DNA of 64,000 nt from Nonomuraea aurantiaca (GTDB lineage: Bacteria; Actinomycetota; Actinomycetes; Streptosporangiales; Streptosporangiaceae), in contig NZ_JAIWNB010000027.1 of NCBI RefSeq assembly GCF_020215705.1, positions 62,001-126,000 on the forward strand. The letters are read 5' to 3'. Positions within the stretch are counted from its first letter, which is position 1. The number at the start of each line of letters is the position of its first letter. The translations under genes were made by a program, and so were the position numbers. Shown here in pieces: positions 8,307 through 17,419 of the stretch. Under the pieces are notes generated by a model that was not told where the DNA came from, ran no database searches, and saw only the letters and a program-made list of their open reading frames with translations.

Positions 8307-9461
8307 TCAGGGCCGGGGGTTGGCCAGCTGCCAGTCGCCCTGGCGGTCCGTCGTGTCCAGCTTGGGCGGGCCGCCGCCCGGCAGGCCCAGGGCGGTCAAG
8401 ATCATGGGGTACGAGTTCTTGAACTCCCTGATCCAGTACGGCCAGGTGTGGGTGCCGTTGCCGTACAGGTTCAGGGTGTGCTGGATGCCCAGGCTGTTCA
8501 GGCGCTTGCTCAGGGCCTTGACCGTGTAGGCGGAGATGGGTTCGCCCAGGTGGGCCGGGTGCCAGGGGGAGCCGGGCGGGTCAAGGGGGCCCATGAAGCT
8601 GTTCGTGCCGCTCGACATGTAGATGGAGACGCCCCTCAGCCTCGGCGCCAGGGCCACGGGGTCGTTGGCCGCCCAGACCTGCCGGTCGCGGATGGGATCG
8701 CCCCACAGGGCCTTGGGATCCTGCTTCTCGCTGGCCTGGGCGTTCATGATGATCGCCGGGATGCCGGGGATCTCGGTGGCCATGATGCCGCTGTACGCGC
8801 CGACGAAGCGGAACATCCCCGGATAGCGGGCCGCGTACTTCATCGCCCCGTACGCGCCCATCGACAGGCCGGCCACGGCTCGCCGGGTGCCCGCTCGGTA
8901 GCCGATCTCCAGCAACCGCCGCACCTCGTAGGTGTGGAACGTAGCCCACGCCGGTGGGCCGCCCTTGCCGCCGTTGTACCAGTCGGAGTAGTTGCCGGCT
9001 CGGCCTGCTTCCGGCATGACGACCATGGCGTCCAGGTTCTCGGTGAAGGCGGCGATGTCCGTCATACGGGTCCAGGACGTGTAGTTGTCGGCGCCGCCGT
9101 GCAGGAGGTACAGCACGGGCCAGGTACGGTTCGCCTGCTTGGACCAGCCCTTGGGGAGCAGCAGGCGGACCGGCGTCATCAGGCCGGTCGACGGCGAGGA
9201 GATGAGGAGGTCGAGCATGCGGGGGCTCAGCCACCTCTCCCGCACGACGCGAGCGCTGCCGGGGAGGGCTTTCTGGCCGGGCATGTAGTACGTCGCGGTC
9301 TTGGGGGCCGCCGTGGGGCGCCCACCGTCTGCGTCCGTGGTGGTCGATTTTCCCTCGGGCACGATCGACCAGCCCGGATCGGCGAGGGCGGGGGTGGCGC
9401 TCGAGCCGACGAGGAGCACCGTCGTCGCCAGGGCCAGCAGGGCGTGGGCGCGGGATCGCAT
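8307..9461 (-). CDS. Secreted antigen-85-like esterase (PF00756 type)
   Basis: A 384-residue alpha/beta hydrolase with a signal peptide (MRSRAHALLALATTVLLV, cleavage near ALA-DPG). GLSMGAYGAMKYAARYPGMF carries the nucleophile Ser elbow (GLSMG) and is followed by VGAYSGIM; NGTHTWPYW near the C-terminus supplies the catalytic His. These two segments resemble those of mycobacterial antigen 85 mycolyltransferases and of esterase D. The start at 9461 has AGGGGAG upstream. The gene diverges from the PKS gene, and a dyad lies between them. It could be a trans-acylase moving an acyl chain onto an envelope sugar, or a plain esterase; the sequence does not decide. Confidence 0.87.
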   Translation of the reverse strand: MRSRAHALLALATTVLLVGSSATPALADPGWSIVPEGKSTTTDADGGRPTAAPKTATYYMPGQKALPGSARVVRERWLSPRMLDLLISSPSTGLMTPVRLLLPKGWSKQANRTWPVLYLLHGGADNYTSWTRMTDIAAFTENLDAMVVMPEAGRAGNYSDWYNGGKGGPPAWATFHTYEVRRLLEIGYRAGTRRAVAGLSMGAYGAMKYAARYPGMFRFVGAYSGIMATEIPGIPAIIMNAQASEKQDPKALWGDPIRDRQVWAANDPVALAPRLRGVSIYMSSGTNSFMGPLDPPGSPWHPAHLGEPISAYTVKALSKRLNSLGIQHTLNLYGNGTHTWPYWIREFKNSYPMILTALGLPGGGPPKLDTTDRQGDWQLANPRP

Positions 9462-9528
9462 GAGAGCTCCCCTTCGCAAGTGAGACCGGAGGCGAGGCTA
9501 GGGGCCCAGGCACCGGCCCATCTATGAC

Positions 9529-9554
9529 CCAATGCAACGAAATATCGGCATTGG
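9529..9554. promoter_or_regulatory. CCAATGC-N12-GCATTGG dyad between esterase and PKS
   Basis: A perfect 7+7 inverted repeat with arm centres 19 bases apart. It sits roughly mid-way in the divergent promoter region, 68 bases from the esterase start and 136 from the PKS start. It is a candidate operator for joint control of the two genes. Confidence 0.55.
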
Positions 9555-9689
9555 TTGCGCTCTGCCGGACAAAACCGAGGGTTATCACTGGCGTGACAAA
9601 TCGCACCCGAGGAATGTTCGGTACGGACCTGCCCCGGCGCCACGGCGTGTGGGTATGTTGGCCGATCACCCGGCAGCATGGGAGCCCTC

Positions 9690-12600
9690 GTGAACGTACT
9701 GGGCGAAGCCGACATCCGCCGCTTCCTCACCGAGCGGGTCGCGTCACGCGGAGTCGAGCGGGTCGATCCGGAACGGCCGCTGGAGGAGTACGGCCTGTCG
9801 TCACGTGACGCGGTGGCGATCGCGGGCGAGCTGGCCGAGCTGCTCGGCAGGCAGCTGAGCCCGACCCTGGCCTGGGAGCACCCGACGATCAACCGCCTGG
9901 CCCGCGCACTGGCGGGACCGCCTCAGGAGGCCAGGGCGGAGATCCCCGGCGACGTGGGTGAGCCGGTGGCGGTGGTCGGGGTGGGGTGCCGGTTGCCGGG
10001 CGCGCACGGCCCCGGGGCGTACTGGGAGCTGCTCCTTGACGGGCGGGACGCGATCGGTGAGGTGCCCGCGGGGCGGTGGGAGGCGTTCGACGACGGATCG
10101 GCGCGTACGGAGGAGGTACTGGCCGGGACGACCAGGTATGGCGGGTTCCTGGGAGACGTGGCCGGGTTCGACGCGGAGTTCTTCGGGATCGCGCCGGGTG
10201 AGGCGGCGCTCATGGATCCGCAGCAGCGGCTGCTCCTGGAGACGGCCTGGGAGGCGCTGGAGCACGGCGGCATCGCGCCGAGGTCGCTGGGCGGCAGCCG
10301 TACCGGGACGTTCGTCGGCATCTCCGGCGCCGAGTACGCCTACTTGACCAGCGCGGACCTGGGCGGCGTCGGCGCGTGGACGGCCACCGGCGCGGCGCTC
10401 AGCATCGCCGCGAACCGCCTGTCCTACCTGCTCGACCTGCGCGGTCCCTCGATGGCGGTGGACACGGCCTGCTCCTCCTCGCTCGTCGCCACCCACCTGG
10501 CGGTAGGCGCCCTGAGATCGGGGGAGTGCGACCTGGCCCTGGCCGCCGGAGTGAACCTGCTGCTCTCGCCCCTGGTCACGGTGGCCTTCGACCAGGGCGG
10601 CGGTACGGCGGCGGATGGGCGGTGCAAGGCGTTCGACGCGTCGGCCGACGGCATGGTACGCGCCGAGGGCTGCGGCGTCGTCGTACTCAAACGCCTCGCG
10701 GACGCCGAACGGGACGGTGACCGCGTGCTGGCCGTGATCAGGCAGACCGGCGTCAACCAGGACGGCCGCTCCAACGGCCTGGTCGCCCCCAACCCCGAGG
10801 CACAGGAGGCCCTGCTGCGCGAGGTGTACGCGGCTCTGGAGCGGGGGCCCGACTACGTGGAGGCGCACGGGACGGGCACGTTCCTCGGCGACCCCATCGA
10901 GGCGCGAGCCATCGCCGCGGCGGTTCCCGGGCAGGTGCTGCTCGGCTCGGCCAAGACGAACCTCGGCCACCTGGAGGCGGCGGCCGGGGTCGCGGGGCTC
11001 ATCAAGACGGTCCTGGCGCTGTGGCACGGCGTGATCCCGCCCAGCCTCCACTTCCGGCAGCCGAACCCACACATCCCCTGGGATCGGCTGCGGGTCGTCA
11101 CCTCACCGACGCCGTGGCCCCGGCCGGACGCACAGGCGGGGGTGTCGTCGTTCGGCTTCGGCGGCACGAACGCGCACGTCGCGCTGGCCGCCCATCAGGC
11201 GGTGGGTGAGGCGGCTCCCGCCCGCCCAGCCGACCCGACGGCCACGCAGCCCGCCTTCGTCCAGCCCTCGCAGCCTGCGCCCGCGCAGCACGTCTTCGTG
11301 CTCCCCGGCGCCACGCCCGATCGCGTGCGGCAGTACGCGGAGACGCTGGCCGCCTGGCAGCCCTCAGCCGACCTCGGCGACATGGCCCACACCCTCGCCA
11401 GGCGAGCCGGTGGCGCTCGCGCGGCTTCGGCCGTGACCGCCGCCGCGGCCGCCCCCGTAATCGCCCCCGTGGCCGCTGTGGTGACCGCTGCCGATGTGGC
11501 CGAGCTGCGCGAACGCCTAGCCGCCGTCACACCCCGGCCCGTCCCCCTGGCGCCGGTCGGCCCGGTGTGGGTCTTCAGCGGGTACGGCTCGCAGTGGCCG
11601 GCCATGGGCCACCACCTGTACCAAACGGAACCGCCCTACAAGCAGGCCATCGACGAGCTCGCGCCCCTGCTCCGAGCCGAGGCCGGCATCGACCTCCACG
11701 CCCCGGCGGCCAAGGGCGTGGCCACCGTCCAGCCCATGATCTTCGCCGTCCAGCTCGCCCTGGCCCGCCTGTGGCAGGTGTACGGCATCGAGCCCGCCGC
11801 AGTGATCGGCCACTCGATGGGCGAGGTGGCGGCGGCGGTGGTGGCGGGCGGCCTCGACCAGCACGACGCGGTACGCGTGATCTGCCGCCGCGCCCGCCTC
11901 CTCGCCAGCCTCGGTGGTGGCGGCGGCGGTGACCATGGCGGTGGTGGGGCGATGGCCGTGGTCGGGGTGGCTGCCGAGGAGGTGCCCGGCGACTTGTATG
12001 TGGCGGTTCATTCCGCCCCGCACCAGACCGTCGTCACCGGCGCTCCTGAGCGGGTGGCCAGGTTCGTGGCGGAGATCGAGGCACGAGGTCTGTTCGCCAG
12101 AACACTCACCACCGAAGGCGCCGGCCACTCACCCCAGGTAGCCCCCCTGCTGCCGAAGATCAGGAACGAGCTGGCCGCCATCACCCCGGCCAAGCCGCGC
12201 CTGCCGTTCTATTCCACGGTCTTGGACGACCCTCGCGAGACCCCGACGTTCGAGGCCGCGTACTGGGCCGCAGGCGTTCGTCGGCCGGTGCGCCTCCTCC
12301 AGGCCGTACGGGCCGCCGCGGAGGACGGATTCACCATCTTCACGGAGGTGAGCCCGCACCCGGTGCTGAGCCAGGCGCTCCAGGACACGCTCACGGCCCC
12401 GACGATGATCACCCACTCCCTCGAACGCCACCACGACCATACCTTCCACGCTCAACTCGCCACCGTGGCCACCGCCATCACACCCAGGACACATGGCCGG
12501 GTGGTGGACGTGCCGGGGGCACCGTGGCGGCACACCCGCCACTGGGTGACCCCGTACCGCCGCCCGCCAGGCCACCGCCTGCTCGGCGCGCACGTCGAGA

Positions 12601-15600
12601 CCCCGGCCGGACACGCGTGGACCACCACGCTCGGCGACCTCAGCGACGCGCCCTGGCGCCTGGACCCGTCCGACTGGCATCGCCACGGCCACCCCGTGCT
12701 CCCGCTCGCCGCCGTGGCCAGACTGGCGCACGCCGCGGCCATGGAGGTGTACGGCTCGGCAGGGCTGAACAGCTCGGCGGAGCGACCCGGCTTGGTGGAA
12801 CGGCACGGCTCTGTGGGGCTGCACGGTTCGGTGGAACTGCCCGAGGTTGAGCTGTACGAGGTGGCCCTGCACGCGCTGCTTCCCCTGCCCGCGCAGGTGA
12901 CGGTCACTTTGGCCGACACCCGGGTCGAGGTGACCGCCAAGAACGCCGCAGGCTCCTGGACCGTCTACGGCTCGGCCAGCCTCACGCAGCCGGCCGCGCC
13001 CTCCCAGGCCCTGGAGAGGGTACGGCGGGTGACGGCGGACGGCACGCTCCACGGGGCCGAGAGCCAAGAGCTACCGGCATCGAGCATCCCGGTGCCCCTC
13101 GACGCCAAGCTCGTCGAACGCGTCTGGATCCCCACCCCCTTACCGACGGCTCTGGCCGTCGAGGTTCGAGAGGCGGCGCCGGGGTGGGGCGGGGTGCCTG
13201 AGGCGGCGCTGGGGTCGAGCGAAGTCCGCGAGGCGGTGGCTCTGGCAGGCGGTTTCCGTGAGGCGGCAGATGGGGCGGGCGGGGTCCGCGAGGCGGCGGC
13301 TCTGGCGGGCGGGGTGCGCGTGGTGGCGGAGGGAGCGGGCGCTGTTGTGCGGGTTCCGCGGCTACTGGAACCGCTGGCGGCTCGGCGACTGATCCTGGAT
13401 CTGGCCCGCCTCGCCGACCAGGGGACAGAGCTCACGATCGTCACCGAACGCGCCCAGGCCGTGCGGGACGGAGAGCCTGCCGATCCGGGTTCCGCCTCCT
13501 TGAGCGGGCTGGTCAGAGTGCTGGCGTTGGAGCGCCCTGAGGCCCGCGTCAGGCTGGTGGACGTCGACGACCCCAGCGTGCTGCCACGGGAACTCGCCAC
13601 CCCGACCGAAGACGACGAGGTGGCCTGGCGCGACGGCGTCCGCTACGCGGCCCGACTCCGCCGCGCGACCCTAACCCCCGGCCCGGCAACCGCGGGCCCG
13701 GCAGCCCTCGGCCTAGCAACCTCCAGCCCACTGACCCCCGGTTCGGCGACCCCCAGCACGGCCTCACCGAACCTCTGCCCGCCGACCCCCGGCCGGGCCT
13801 CGGCGGCCTCCGGTTCCGCGGCCTCCGGTTCCGCGGCCTCCGGCCCAGTGGCCCCGGGCCCGGTCTCGGCGGTCGCCGGGCCTGGTGGGTATGTGATCAC
13901 CGGGGGGTACGGGAGGCTCGGGCTGGTCGTCGCGCGTCGGCTGGCCCGTCTCGGCGCCACCCGCATCGTGCTGAACGGCCGGTCCGCCACCCCCGTGCCC
14001 AGCGATCTCGCGGGCGTCGCCGAGGTGGTGGTGGGTGATCTGGCCGCTCCGGGTACGGCCGAGCGGCTCGTGGTGGCCGCGACCGAGGGAGGGGTACGGC
14101 TGCGCGGAGTCGTACACGCGGCCGGAGTCCTGGACGACCGTCTGGTCGCCGACCTCGACCCCAGCAGCCTCGAACGGGTCTGGGCCGCCAAGGTGGACGG
14201 CGCGCTCAATCTGCACCGAGCCACCGAGCACCTGGACCTGGACTGGTGGGTGGCCTTCTCCTCGGCCGCCGCGCTGCTCGGGTCCCCCGGGCAGGCCGCT
14301 TACGCCACGGCCAACGCCTGGCTGGACGCCCTCTGCCGACTGCGTCGCGCCCAGGGGCTGCCCGCCATCGCCATCGGCTGGGGTACGTGGGCCGGTGCCG
14401 CCACGATGCCGGGCGTCGAGCCGCTGACCGCCGAGGAGGGTGTCGAGGCGTTGGAGGCGTTGATCCAGCGGGACCGGTGTGCGGGGGTGGTCAGGATCGA
14501 CCCAGCCGCGGCCTTGTCGGTGTTTCCCGGGATCGGTCGCCATCCGTACTTCTCGGACGTCGCCGACCTTGCCCCAGAGGTGAAGCGCGACCTCGGGCCC
14601 GAGGGGGTGCTGGCTGCCGTCAGGGAGCGGGTCGCGGCCGTGCTCGGGGTGGAGCCGGTGTGGCTCGACGATGGCGCCGTGCTGACCGGCCGGGGGCTCG
14701 ACTCGCTGGCCGCCACCCGGCTGCGCGGCCTGATCGAGTACGACTTCGGCGTCACGATCCCGACGGCACCGCTGCTCAACGGCGGGACATTGGGCGAGCT
14801 GGCCCGGATCGTCACCGCCGAACTGGGCATCCCGCAGCCCCAGCCGCCGCCCGCCACCGCGGGTGACGTGGATGTGGCGACAGGACCCGCCACAGCAGGT
14901 CAGGCGGACGCCGCGACAGATCCGGCGCCCGCCACAGCGGGACCGTACGGTGCCCTCAACGGGCGAGCGGTGATCGGGCCGAGGGACGCGGCGGAGCGGC
15001 AGGTGGTCCGGGTGCTGACCGGCCTGCTGGGACGCGAACCCTCGGTCACCGAGACCATCCCGCCGGACACGCTGGCGAAGACCCTCGACCTTCTCCGCCT
15101 CGAACTCGGCAGACCGGTCGCGACGGGTGGCGGACGGGAAAGCGTGCGGGTGGCCGAGGTCGCCGATGCCGTACGCCAGGGCGAGGCGGCCGAAGCAGGG
15201 CTCGCCACCGTCAGACCCCTCACCGAACGAACCGAACGAACCGAACGAACCGAACGAACCGAACGAACCGAGCGAACCGAACAAGCCGAGCAAACCGAAC
15301 AAGCCAAGCGAAGCGAGCGAAGCGAAAAGGCCGAGCGAACCGAAGGGACCGCCGGCAGGCCGCTGTTCCTGGCCCACCCCGCCGGCGGCACCACAGGCGT
15401 GTACGCCCTGCTGGCCGCCCGCCTCAACCTCCCGGCCATCGGCCTGGAACGGCTGGACGACGCCCATGAGCTGGGCATCCCCGAGCGTGCCGCCCGCTAC
15501 GCCGAGGCCGTCAAGCGGACCTGCCCTGGACCGTACCGGCTGGGTGGCTGGTCCTTCGGGGGAATCCTGGCGTTCGAGATCGCCAGACGGCTCGGCGACG

Positions 15601-16118
15601 ACGTCGAGCTGGTCGTGATGATCGACTCAGGGCTGCCCGAACGGGTGCCCGAGGAGCGGCGGCGGGAGATCCAGGCCCGCCGGTACGTGGACTTCGCGGC
15701 CTATCTGCGTGCCACCTACGGCGTCCGGATCCGTCTCGACCCGCAGGAGCTCCGGGCGCTCGACGAGCGCGGGCAGCTCGCGCTCGCCGAAGAGCGGATC
15801 GCGGAGTCCGGTGTGCCGGAGCTGCTCAGCCCGGCCATCCTGCGCCACCAGATCACCTCGCACGAGGACACCAGGGCCATCGAGCGCTACGAGCCCGGCC
15901 CGTACCTGGGCGACGTGCTCCTCTACCGGTCCACGGAGCCGACCCCCTGGGCGGTCGAGGACGTGCGGTACGCCCACGCGGACGATCCGGCACGTGGCTT
16001 CCGCCCGTACTGCCCGCGCCTGGAGATCATCGAGGTCCCCGGCGCGCATCACCTCAATCTGCTCGATCCACCCCATGTCGAAGGCATCGCCGCCGACCTG
16101 AACAGGAGGCTCGCATGA
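9690..16118 (+). CDS. Single-module type I polyketide synthase, ACP-KS-AT-DH-like-KR-ACP-TE
   Basis: A 2142-residue multidomain enzyme. An N-terminal carrier has its pantetheine Ser in YGLSSRDA (residue 38). KS has Cys in VDTACSSS (261), His in HGTGTFLGD (393) and NLGHLEAAAG (427). AT has GHSMGE (Ser 709) and an unusual GAGH at 810-813 where malonyl AT has HAFH and methylmalonyl AT YASH. A DH-like region (about 950-1230) has only a degenerate HRHGHPVLP. KR has GGYGRLG (from 1405) and YATAN (1538). The second carrier has Ser 1672 in GRGLDSLA; TE has GWSFGG (Ser 1955). GTG at 9690 was preferred over ATG at 9678 because GGGAG stands five bases before it. Linkers contain in-frame tandem repeats. 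The stop overlaps the CCR start. Expected chemistry: one extension, keto reduction, release or transfer by TE. Confidence 0.93.
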   Translation: MNVLGEADIRRFLTERVASRGVERVDPERPLEEYGLSSRDAVAIAGELAELLGRQLSPTLAWEHPTINRLARALAGPPQEARAEIPGDVGEPVAVVGVGCRLPGAHGPGAYWELLLDGRDAIGEVPAGRWEAFDDGSARTEEVLAGTTRYGGFLGDVAGFDAEFFGIAPGEAALMDPQQRLLLETAWEALEHGGIAPRSLGGSRTGTFVGISGAEYAYLTSADLGGVGAWTATGAALSIAANRLSYLLDLRGPSMAVDTACSSSLVATHLAVGALRSGECDLALAAGVNLLLSPLVTVAFDQGGGTAADGRCKAFDASADGMVRAEGCGVVVLKRLADAERDGDRVLAVIRQTGVNQDGRSNGLVAPNPEAQEALLREVYAALERGPDYVEAHGTGTFLGDPIEARAIAAAVPGQVLLGSAKTNLGHLEAAAGVAGLIKTVLALWHGVIPPSLHFRQPNPHIPWDRLRVVTSPTPWPRPDAQAGVSSFGFGGTNAHVALAAHQAVGEAAPARPADPTATQPAFVQPSQPAPAQHVFVLPGATPDRVRQYAETLAAWQPSADLGDMAHTLARRAGGARAASAVTAAAAAPVIAPVAAVVTAADVAELRERLAAVTPRPVPLAPVGPVWVFSGYGSQWPAMGHHLYQTEPPYKQAIDELAPLLRAEAGIDLHAPAAKGVATVQPMIFAVQLALARLWQVYGIEPAAVIGHSMGEVAAAVVAGGLDQHDAVRVICRRARLLASLGGGGGGDHGGGGAMAVVGVAAEEVPGDLYVAVHSAPHQTVVTGAPERVARFVAEIEARGLFARTLTTEGAGHSPQVAPLLPKIRNELAAITPAKPRLPFYSTVLDDPRETPTFEAAYWAAGVRRPVRLLQAVRAAAEDGFTIFTEVSPHPVLSQALQDTLTAPTMITHSLERHHDHTFHAQLATVATAITPRTHGRVVDVPGAPWRHTRHWVTPYRRPPGHRLLGAHVETPAGHAWTTTLGDLSDAPWRLDPSDWHRHGHPVLPLAAVARLAHAAAMEVYGSAGLNSSAERPGLVERHGSVGLHGSVELPEVELYEVALHALLPLPAQVTVTLADTRVEVTAKNAAGSWTVYGSASLTQPAAPSQALERVRRVTADGTLHGAESQELPASSIPVPLDAKLVERVWIPTPLPTALAVEVREAAPGWGGVPEAALGSSEVREAVALAGGFREAADGAGGVREAAALAGGVRVVAEGAGAVVRVPRLLEPLAARRLILDLARLADQGTELTIVTERAQAVRDGEPADPGSASLSGLVRVLALERPEARVRLVDVDDPSVLPRELATPTEDDEVAWRDGVRYAARLRRATLTPGPATAGPAALGLATSSPLTPGSATPSTASPNLCPPTPGRASAASGSAASGSAASGPVAPGPVSAVAGPGGYVITGGYGRLGLVVARRLARLGATRIVLNGRSATPVPSDLAGVAEVVVGDLAAPGTAERLVVAATEGGVRLRGVVHAAGVLDDRLVADLDPSSLERVWAAKVDGALNLHRATEHLDLDWWVAFSSAAALLGSPGQAAYATANAWLDALCRLRRAQGLPAIAIGWGTWAGAATMPGVEPLTAEEGVEALEALIQRDRCAGVVRIDPAAALSVFPGIGRHPYFSDVADLAPEVKRDLGPEGVLAAVRERVAAVLGVEPVWLDDGAVLTGRGLDSLAATRLRGLIEYDFGVTIPTAPLLNGGTLGELARIVTAELGIPQPQPPPATAGDVDVATGPATAGQADAATDPAPATAGPYGALNGRAVIGPRDAAERQVVRVLTGLLGREPSVTETIPPDTLAKTLDLLRLELGRPVATGGGRESVRVAEVADAVRQGEAAEAGLATVRPLTERTERTERTERTERTERTEQAEQTEQAKRSERSEKAERTEGTAGRPLFLAHPAGGTTGVYALLAARLNLPAIGLERLDDAHELGIPERAARYAEAVKRTCPGPYRLGGWSFGGILAFEIARRLGDDVELVVMIDSGLPERVPEERRREIQARRYVDFAAYLRATYGVRIRLDPQELRALDERGQLALAEERIAESGVPELLSPAILRHQITSHEDTRAIERYEPGPYLGDVLLYRSTEPTPWAVEDVRYAHADDPARGFRPYCPRLEIIEVPGAHHLNLLDPPHVEGIAADLNRRLA
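13164..13343 (+). repeat. 30-bp degenerate tandem repeat (6 copies) in the PKS
   Basis: Six ten-residue units of the pattern VREAAALAGG follow one another in the linker between the DH-like and KR regions. They are imperfect at DNA level but keep the 30-base period. Confidence 0.7.
15221..15353 (+). repeat. 9-bp microsatellite encoding Thr-Glu-Arg repeats in the PKS
   Basis: The unit ACCGAACGA is repeated about six times almost perfectly, then decays into related units (TEQ, AEQ, SER). It codes a charged helix-like spacer of about 40 residues between the second carrier and the thioesterase. Slippage here would alter linker length without breaking the frame. Confidence 0.9.
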
Positions 16119-17419
16119 CGCTGGCAGAGGCCGTGGTGGCGGGCGCGGGGCCCGCTGAGCTGGCGAGCCTGGAGGTGCCGACGCGCTACCGGGCCGTACA
16201 CCTGCGCAAGGACGAAGTCGGCATGTTCAACGGCCAGACCAAGGACGGCCAGGACAAGGACGTGCGGAGGTCGCTCCACGTAGGAGAGGTGCCGATGCCG
16301 GAGCTGGCCCCCGATGAGGTGCTCGTCGCGGTCATGGCCAGCGCGATCAACTTCAACACGGTCTGGTCGGCCATGTTCGAGCCGATCCCGACGTTCGCGT
16401 TCCTGGAGCGGTTCGGGCGTACGGATCCGCGGCACGACCTGCCCACCCACGTGCTCGGCTCCGACGCGGCCGGGGTGGTGGTCAGGGCGGGTCAGGCGGT
16501 ACGGCACTGGCGTCCCGGGGATCGCGTGGTCACCAGCCCCGCCTACCTCGACAGCCAGGACCCGATCGTGCAGCACGACGGGATGCTGGCCGCGGACCTG
16601 CGCGCATGGGGGTTCGAGACGAACTTCGGCGGGCTGGCGGAGTTCGCGGTGGTCAAGGCGACCCAGTTGCTGCCCAAGCCGAGGCATCTGAGCTGGGAGG
16701 AGGCGGCGTGCAACATGCTGTGCGCGTCGACGGCCTACCGGATGCTGGTCGGCGAGCGCGGCGCCCGGATGAAGCAGGGCGACGTGGTGCTGCTGTGGGG
16801 GGCGACGGGCGGCCTCGGCGCGTACGGCGTGCAGCTCGTCAGGAACGGCGGCGGCATCCCCGTCGGCGTGGTGAGCTCGCCGGAGAAGGCCGCGCTGCTG
16901 CGCGCGATGGGCTGCGAGCATGTCGTCGACCGCTCGCGGTTCGACGACCTGACCGAGGAGAAGGGCTGGCGCGGGCTGGGGGCGGAGGTCAGGCGGTTGG
17001 TGGGGGAGGACCCGGCCATCGTGTTCGAGCACACCGGAAAGGACACTTTCGGCGCTTCGGTATATGTCGCGAAAAAGGGTGGGAAGGTGGTCACGTGTGG
17101 CTCGTCCAGCGGATACGACCACGCCTACGACAACCGCCACCTGTGGATGCGGCTCAAGCAGATCATCGGCTCACACGGCGCGAACTACCAGGAGTGCCAC
17201 GAGATCAACCGGCTCATCTCGCTCGGCATGGTCCATCCCACGCTCTCCCGGGTGTACCCGCTGGCCGAGGCGGCGGACGCGGCGCGGGCCGTACAACTGA
17301 ACCAGCACGTCGGCAAGGTCGGCGTGCTCGCGCTGGCCCCCAAGGAGGACCTCGGCATCGAGGACGGCCGCCTCCGCGAACGCATCGGCGAGGAGCGCCT
17401 CAGACTTTTCCGTGGATAA
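16115..17419 (+). CDS. ccr: Crotonyl-CoA carboxylase/reductase
   Basis: A 434-residue MDR-superfamily enzyme. CCRs carboxylate and reduce 2-enoyl-CoAs with NADPH and CO2 to give ethylmalonyl-CoA or longer alkylmalonyl-CoAs. Family landmarks are the N-terminal extension (VPTRYRAVHLRKDE), SAINFNTVWS, HVLGSDAAGVV, FGGLAEFAVVKATQLLPKP, the nucleotide loop LWGATGGLGAYGVQL, FEHTGKDTFGASVYV and the C-terminal IIGSHGANYQECHEINRLI. The ATG overlaps the PKS stop by four bases, so the two are co-translated. The context makes it the dedicated supplier of extender unit for the adjacent AT, whose GAGH motif also departs from the malonyl and methylmalonyl types. The 3' end overlaps the converging PucR gene by 20 bases. 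Confidence 0.93.
   Translation: MTLAEAVVAGAGPAELASLEVPTRYRAVHLRKDEVGMFNGQTKDGQDKDVRRSLHVGEVPMPELAPDEVLVAVMASAINFNTVWSAMFEPIPTFAFLERFGRTDPRHDLPTHVLGSDAAGVVVRAGQAVRHWRPGDRVVTSPAYLDSQDPIVQHDGMLAADLRAWGFETNFGGLAEFAVVKATQLLPKPRHLSWEEAACNMLCASTAYRMLVGERGARMKQGDVVLLWGATGGLGAYGVQLVRNGGGIPVGVVSSPEKAALLRAMGCEHVVDRSRFDDLTEEKGWRGLGAEVRRLVGEDPAIVFEHTGKDTFGASVYVAKKGGKVVTCGSSSGYDHAYDNRHLWMRLKQIIGSHGANYQECHEINRLISLGMVHPTLSRVYPLAEAADAARAVQLNQHVGKVGVLALAPKEDLGIEDGRLRERIGEERLRLFRG

Noticed and set aside
13764..15467. Long minus-strand frame opposite the PKS KR-ACP region
   Set aside because: It mirrors the PKS codons and its repeats, with no ribosome site or family features.
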